From Zanthoxylum bungeanum (Eukaryota; Streptophyta; Magnoliopsida; Sapindales; Rutaceae), in assembly GCA_019454045.1 (NCBI GenBank), contig SKCR01037672.1, forward strand, positions 1 to 64,000: DNA of 64,000 nt. The letters run 5' to 3'. Positions 58,560 through 64,000 of this stretch are shown here, in pieces. Position 1 is the first letter of the stretch, and each line of letters starts with the position of its first letter. The notes under the pieces were generated by a model. That model had not been told where the DNA came from. It saw nothing but the letters and a program-made list of their open reading frames with translations, and made no database searches. Both the position numbers and the translations under genes were made by a program.

Positions 58560-59700
58560 GCTTTGAAAGAGCTGAAGCGGTACCTGACCACTCCACCACT
58601 CATTTCAAAGCCAATCGACAGTGAGAGGTCTACGTCTACTTGGGGGTGTCAGAATGAGCTGTCAGTGCAGACATGATCAGAGAGGAATAAGGGACACAAC
58701 TCTCGGTCTACTATATGAGTAAAGCCCAACGCGACGCGAAAACTATCTACACAAAAATTGAGAAGTTGGTATTTGCCTTGGTGACAGTGGGTCGGAAGCT
58801 ACGCCCCTACTTCCAAGGACATCCAATCACAGTCTACACTTCCTATCCCATGAGGAGCATACTCCATAGACCGAAACTCTCTAGGAGGCTGGTCAAATAG
58901 GTAGTGGAACTGGGGGAACATGAAAAAACTTATCAGCCACGAACCGCGATCAAGTTTCAAACACTAGCCGATTTCATGGCCGACTTTTGCGCCACTCTAT
59001 AGGTTCCAGCCAACTTGGAAGTCCAGTATGTCCAGCCAACAACAACTTGGAAACTTGTTGTCGAAGGGTCGAGCAACTTGTTGTTGACTTTTCCCATGAA
59101 GGCGACACGCTACAATAAGCTGTCAAGTGTGGTTTCAAAATCCCAAATAACGAAGCCGAATACGAAGCATTAATTACTGGATTGACATTGGCCAAAGACC
59201 TGAGAGTATACATGGCAAAAAAAGCCCAGGCCCAGCTCGGCCCGGGCCAAGCTTCAAAATGAGGGCCTGGCTCGGGCTCAACCAAAAAAGCCCATGCTCG
59301 GCCTGGCCCGGGCTTAAAATAAATAATTAAATATTTTTATTTATAATATATTTTTATTTATATAATAAATTTTTTATATTTATAAATTTCTTTTTTTGAG
59401 CTCGGGCCGGGCTTATCAAATCCCGACCTGATCCCGGCCCGTTGCCATCCATACTTCGGAGTAAAAAAGATAGATATTCAATCAGACTCCCAACTCATTG
59501 TCAACCAGCCCCAATGATCATATCAAGTAAGGGACTCGCAGATGGACGCCTACTTCTAAAAGTTAAAGATTTTCAAGCGACATTTGAGGAACTAACAATA
59601 TCACAAGTTCCCATGGCTGAAAACACTCATTCGATTGCCCTAGCCATTCTTGGCTCGATAATGCAATGGGTCAAACCTCAATCTATTTTAATCGTGTAAT
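58560..59700 (+). pseudogene. G5 RNase H regions, split by a MITE
   Basis: The first RNase H reads MSKAQRDAKTIYTKIEKLVF, GRKLRPYFQGHPITVYTSYP, and FQTLADFMADFCATL (58715-59000). A second RNase-H-like region follows, as is usual in Tat elements: NNEAEYEA-like FKIPNNEAEYEALITGLTLA (about 59130-59195). After the MITE it continues with KKIDIQSDSQLIVNQ, LLKVKDFQATFEELTISQVP and MAENTHSIALAILGS (59465-59665). The Asp/Glu positions of the second domain are partly readable. Confidence 0.78.
59207..59453. mobile_element. hAT-like MITE, about 247 bp
   Basis: The ends tatacatggcaa and ttgccatccata form 12-bp inverted repeats with two mismatches. The flanks cctgagag and cttcggag are a plausible 8-bp duplication with three changes. 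GC-rich arms ('cggcccgggcc', 'gctcgggccgggctt') enclose an AT-rich core, so the element can fold on itself. Removing it rejoins the G5 RNase H sequence. Confidence 0.7.
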
Positions 59701-59819
59701 TACAATAGCCAGCCATCTGGAATGAGGAAACCAAAGTCGTCATCACCTCGGCCAAAGCAGCCGACTCTTAGATCACATTAAAAAATATTTTGAGAAAGCA
59801 AATGAGCATGGGTTGACGA

Positions 59820-60040
59820 GCTACCAGGAGTGTTGTGGTCCTACCGAACAACAGCACGCTCAAAGACTAGAGAAACCTCATTCTCTCCACTATTTGAAGC
59901 TGAAGCAGTCATTCATACTGAAGGGAGCGTCACATCCTCACGTTACCAGTGGCTCAAAGGGGATTCCAATCAACAGCTCATGAACTACAGCCTCGACACC
60001 ATTTATGAGTTAAGAGAGCACGCCTCTATACGACATAGAA
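59820..60040 (+). pseudogene. G5 integrase remnant
   Basis: The segment VLWSYRTTARSKTRETSFSP, LFEAEAVIHTEG is the conserved end of the gypsy integrase core. The catalytic part upstream is missing: only about 120 bases separate it from RNase H, so this is a large deletion. Confidence 0.75.
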
Positions 60041-60059
60041 GACTCCTCCGAAACTTCAG

Positions 60060-61010
60060 CAGGTCTAGTCGACTGAAGATTATCATGGACCTTTATCTTG
60101 TCCAGTCGACGGGATCATTCCCTATGACTCTCACCGAGTCAAGATGAAGACCTAGACCTTTATCTGGTCCAGATGACATAGAAGACTCACATAGACTTTC
60201 TTCAAGTTCATTCGGTTGGAAATTATCCTAGAACTTCATCTAGTCCAGTCGACGGGAACATTGCCCATGACTATTGTCAAGTCCAGGTGAAAACCTGGAT
60301 GTTCATCTGGTCCAGACGACAAAGAAGACTCTTCTGGACCTTCTTCAGGCTCATTTGGCTGGAGATTATCCTAGACCTTCATTTGGTTCAGTCGATGAGA
60401 ACATTCCCCATAACTCTCGTTGAGTCAAGATGAAGACTTAGAGCTTTTTCCGGTCCAGATGACATAGAAGACTCATCTGGACCTTCTTCAGGTTCAGTCG
60501 ACTGAAGATTGTCCTAGATCTTCATTTGGTCCAGTCAACAAGAACATTCTCTATGAATCTTTTCGAGTGAAGATGAAGACTTGGACCTTCATTTGGTCCA
60601 CATGACACAGAAGACTCCCCTGGACTTTCTCCAGGTTCAGTCAGCTAGAGATTATCCTGGACCTTTATCTGGTCTAGTTAACGGGAACATTTCCCATGAC
60701 TCTCGTCAAGTCAAGATGAAGACTTGGACCTTCATCTAGTCTAGACAACATATAAGACTCCCTTGGACAAGCTTTATGACCGGTTGGTTGAAGATTATCA
60801 TATACCTTCATCTGATCCAGTCGACGGGGACACCTCAAGACTATTGTCATGTTAAGATGAAGAACTTGACTCTTATTTGGTCCAGACGACATGGAAACTT
60901 TTCATGGACTTGCTTCAGGTCCAGTCGACTGTAGATTATCCTGGACCCTCATATAGTCAAGGCAATATCAAAGACTCACTGACCTTCATCAGGTCTGGTC
61001 GACTGAGGGT
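60060..61010. repeat. 143-bp tandem repeat, six to seven copies
   Basis: The landmark 'cgacggga.cattcccatga' recurs near 60107, 60250, 60394, 60537, 60679 and 60822. Each unit runs from that landmark through 'agtcaagatgaagac', 'tggtccagatgacat' and 'agaagactc' to 'caggttcagtcgactgaaga'. The array lies in the G5 3' untranslated region. Frames through it are not maintained. Confidence 0.9.
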
Positions 61011-61158
61011 TATCTCAGATATTCATTGGTTCTCTTATGACAATTCGTTTGCTCCAAGCGACATCAACGTCCCAATTCAATCACATGTTCTAGTCAAATC
61101 TTATACGACATACTCATTGAATGCTCTCCAAGCCAAGTACTTTTTGACTTAGAGAGTA

Positions 61159-61790
61159 TGAGACAAACAGTATGGGCCAAATTTGGTCCATTTACCAAAT
61201 TGTCTTTTCATCTCAGACCCATATATTAGAAAAATCCCAATTGACAACAAGACATCTAATTCATCCTTAAACATCATACCCAATCTATAGGCCAAAGACC
61301 CAAATGTCTTTTCTTTTCAGGCCCATATATCAGACGAAACCCACAAGACAACCCATTGACTTTTCAACAAATCTCCTGCAAAAAAGTCTCTGTAATTAAT
61401 TATCCTCCACGTGATTAGTTTTCTTAGCACCAAAAGCTAGATTTCTAACATATTAATGGGACCCACAATCATAAATATGATACCGAATCCAACTAGAAAG
61501 CAACTCTTTAGCCTATAAAGATGTAGAACTCAGATTTACGTTCATTCAACTTTTAACACTCATACTAGAGCTTTCAAAGCAAATCATCTCTTAAACACTT
61601 GCCTACCGCCCTCAGGCAGTCTACGGAGGTCAAGGTAAATTTAAATCTTATTTTTCGCTTATTTACTGCCCATCTTCATCATTAACTTAAGCATCAAAGT
61701 GCCTACGGCAACCACCACATCTGTGGGTAGAAACTCTCAGCTCACCCTACCTTTGTTTGCAGGATCACTAGTGCCCTCATCATACAAATC
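61159..61790 (+). mobile_element. Probable G5 3' LTR
   Basis: A purine tract (agagagta) is followed by TGAGACAAACAGTATGGGCC. A TATA box (gcctataaagatg, 61511-61523) and a U5-like end with 'ctcaggcagtctacggaggt' follow. No partner is present on the left, so the boundaries are inferred from texture. The right edge blurs into G4c. Confidence 0.5.
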
Positions 61791-62931
61791 TTGATTGTGG
61801 ACCCAAGGCGAAATCCAGTGTCTACAACCATTAACTCACAAAAAACCCAGAAAAATGTCATACACATATTACCCAAGTCCATCACCATTATCACAAACAC
61901 CAACAAGAATGAAGAGAATAGAATGGTCTGTAAAGAACTCGCTTATTATGTTGAAGGTTGGTAGTAGAGGAAGATGCTCAAAGTTGTTGGGAATGGCTTG
62001 AAGTTGCAGAATGATGCTCGAAGATCTGGAGAGTTTACTTTGAGAAAATGAAGTGGTAAAGGGGAATAGTGAAGCAGAACGACCTTCAAATAGGCTGCTC
62101 ATGCTGATTTTGGCCGTTAGATTGAAGCAAGAGCAAGGGATTTATGACATGTGTGAAGGAGATCGCCACCGTTGAATTAAAATGGAAGGTTGAGATTATA
62201 TCCACAAGCTCGATTGATCACAGCTTTCCATGTTTTTGGTGCGTAGATTATGGATGTGTGACACCTGACACCTCAGAGAGATGAAGTATAAGGTGAATTT
62301 ATGGATGTGACGGGCATTTAAGGAAGTCCATTATGCCTTCACGTCTTCCTATAGAAGATTTTCAGAAACCCTATGGAGACTTTTTCAGTTGGTGATAAAA
62401 GAGAGGCAATCAACATAAGAAACATAAACTTTGGCAGTTTGTGCAGTAACTTGACCCGAGAAGTATTGCTTTAGGGAGCTTCAAGAAGCCTCAACCCGAG
62501 AACACTTACTCGGGTGTACCACCATCTTTTTTAAAGTTCTTGACATCAACTCGCTAACTCGTTGATACCGATAACTAGAGGAAAGATGTTGATGGTGGAT
62601 TTTCACTCTGAGGAAGTTCAAATATTAAGAAGAGGTAGAATATATTTGTACTTAGCCAAAAGAGAATGATGAGGGTCCAATGGCCTAGAGGGACTGAAGT
62701 CAGACAGAGGACCCGACCCCACTATGTGGAGGAGTTCTCCCGAGGCCAGAACCTGTTGATGATGAAGCAAATAGGGGCACTGACTCGACCTGAAGAGGAA
62801 ATGTCAGTTTTGACAGCATTTGAATGTTTGAGGAAGCCGACCCGAGGTGGCATATGATACCATCCCGATCTAGTTGAGGAAGTTGGAGGAGGTATCTACG
62901 AACATCATTCACCTCGGTATACTGACCCGAG
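61791..62931 (+). mobile_element. G4c: second copy of the G4 3' end
   Basis: It aligns with 17630-18340 and then, without interruption, with 48794-49070. It thus gives the empty-site version of the G3 insertion. It includes the antisense TATA-like 'cttcaaataggctgc' region (62083-62097) and the polypurine tract 'tagaggaaaga'. The LTR starts at TGTTGATGGTGG (62587). The LTR is cut at 62931 by the hAT element. Confidence 0.75.
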
Positions 62932-64000
62932 TAGGGGTGTGAATCGGTCAGTTCAGTCGGTTAATCCTTGATTTTTTAACCGTAACAGAAATTTTCGGTT
63001 AAATAAAAGTGTGACCGATTTAACCAATTTATGACACATAACCATTAACCAATTAACCGTTATATTTTGGTCGGTTATGGTTAATTCGGTTATTAACCAA
63101 TCCAATAAATATAAATTCATCAATTTTCAATAAAGTAATTTAACACAATTACACAAATATAAATTCATATCCATCAAAAAAACAGCAAATCATAAGATAA
63201 TTTAACACAAATATAATTCATCAAGCATTTTTGAGAAGACAATCCAGAAAGTCAGAAGACAACTCAAAATTACATTACAAAATCCATAAAAAATACAAAC
63301 ATATTAGATGTTCCACAACTAATAACTAAGCAATTTTCATTAATCATCTTCAAAGTCAGCAACTTAGGACCTCAGGCTCAGCAACTCAGCATCCACAAGG
63401 CAGCAACTCAGCAAGGTAATTCTGTCATTACTCATATTCAAAATCTGAAGTGACCTTGATTCCAAGTTTTACCATTTCTACATTATTTCAAGTACACAAC
63501 ATATTTTTAGTTTGTCATATAACAAAAAATAAAGACAATAAATTTAATAGTAACACTAAACAGTTAACATAATATTTATTTTTTCCATTTACCTTGCTCA
63601 AGCTTCACAACTTATTCTATTTGTTCCTCCTTTTCAATAATTTTCTTCATGGAATGTTGAAGCCAATCTTGAGAACACATTAAGGATTCTATAATTTTAG
63701 GAGTCAAAGAGCTCCTAAATTCATCCAGTACTCTCCCACATGTGCTAAAAGCTGACTCCGATGCAATAGTTGACATTGGTATTGCTAGCACATCACGTGC
63801 CATCTCTGAAAGTAAAGGAAACCTGGAAGAGTTAAGCTGCCACCATCGAAGAATTTCAAAATCATCACAATCGTCTTCACTTTCCTCTATCAAATACTTT
63901 TCCAAATCAGGTTTTGCATCACCACTATGAGATTCAGACCTAAACCTCTTATACTTGGATATCATAAGCTTTGATACAGGAACTGCAAGATCGTTGCCTT
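62932..64000 (-). mobile_element. hAT-family DNA transposon, right part outside window
   Basis: It starts with the terminal sequence taggggtgtgaatcgg, typical of plant hAT ends, followed by subterminal 'cggttaa/ttaaccg' repeats (62950-63110). The preceding 8 bases, gacccgag, are the expected target duplication. The transposase gene lies on the minus strand with its stop at 63612. The far end is beyond 64000. Confidence 0.85.
63612..64000 (-). CDS. hAT transposase C-terminus, partial
   Basis: This is the 3' end of a transposase of the zinc finger BED / RICESLEEPER type. The frame is open to the window edge and ends after KKIIEKEEQIE. It shows the hAT dimerisation domain: LEKYLIEESEDDCDDFEILR, then WWQLNSSRFPLLSEMARDVL, AIPMSTIASESAFSTCGRVL, SSLTPKIIESLMCSQDWLQ. 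The domain is intact, with no stop or shift in about 129 codons, in contrast to the decayed retroelements around it. The catalytic region and BED finger would lie to the right. The 63120-63600 stretch between stop and terminal repeat shows no further gene. Confidence 0.92.
   Translation of the reverse strand, partial: GNDLAVPVSKLMISKYKRFRSESHSGDAKPDLEKYLIEESEDDCDDFEILRWWQLNSSRFPLLSEMARDVLAIPMSTIASESAFSTCGRVLDEFRSSLTPKIIESLMCSQDWLQHSMKKIIEKEEQIE

Larger units (their letters stand above)
55336..61158 (+). mobile_element. G5: Tat-type gypsy element, decayed
   Basis: A primer-binding-like 'ttggcacccatcgtggga' (55385-55402) begins it. The order gag, knuckle, protease, RT, RNase H, second RNase H, integrase remnant is plus strand. 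It is followed by 143-bp tandem repeats and an LTR-like region. Only a few bases of the 5' LTR remain before the primer site. Stops occur every 20-100 codons, so it is old. Confidence 0.8.

Noticed and set aside
60060..61010. Short frames across the 143-bp array as coding sequence
   Set aside because: The frames shift between units and contain stops; the repetition is at DNA level.

Overview
The window looks like repeat-dense nuclear DNA of a flowering plant, most likely a eudicot heterochromatic region; the species cannot be named from the sequence. It is AT-rich. Almost everything recognisable is an LTR retrotransposon of plant type: Ty3/gypsy Tat/Ogre-like and Athila-like families and a Ty1/copia family. 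There are also a hAT DNA transposon, a small hAT-like MITE and one gene of host origin. I saw no rRNA, tRNA gene, CRISPR array, bacterial operon or undisturbed single-copy host gene.

Layout. Positions 1-10848 hold an Ogre/Tat-type element on the minus strand in the order internal-LTR-internal-LTR. Its 3 kb LTRs are 1022-4002 and 7869-10848, it keeps a broken gag, and it has no pol. It abuts or interrupts a gypsy element, G1 (10849-14433), whose protease is fused in frame to the integrase C-terminus. From 14434 to 49219 there is a four-level nest. G4 is a Tat-like element with an antisense extra ORF and is outermost. It contains G3 (18346-48793, target duplication ATGAC). G3 contains the reversed copia element C1 (23008-44174, ACCCT). 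C1 contains the complete gypsy element G2 (26445-34282, GTATT), an Ogre solo LTR (36924-40088, TGGAC) and a copia solo LTR (40299-42319, ACTTG). G3's two LTRs carry further solo-LTR insertions at 19130-19769 and 46908-48754.

The right part (49220-64000) is a mosaic of older pieces. It holds an unassigned LTR-like stretch; G4b, a gag-protease-RT piece split by a copia solo LTR (53043-54991, GCCTT); a short LTR fragment; G5, a decayed Tat-type gag-pol with an embedded MITE and 143-bp tandem repeats; the 3' end of another G4 copy; and the 3' part of a hAT transposon whose transposase runs off the window.

The most notable item is in G2. Between its gag remnant and its 3' LTR lies an intronless, full-length coding region for a LOG-type cytokinin riboside 5'-monophosphate phosphoribohydrolase (30156-30782). 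It is interrupted only by three apparent single-base losses in short homopolymers. G2 otherwise has lost protease, reverse transcriptase and integrase, so it looks like a non-autonomous element that picked up a plant hormone-activating gene by retrotransduction. Many differences between duplicated copies in this window are single-base indels, so some frameshifts, including those in LOG, could be assembly errors rather than real decay.
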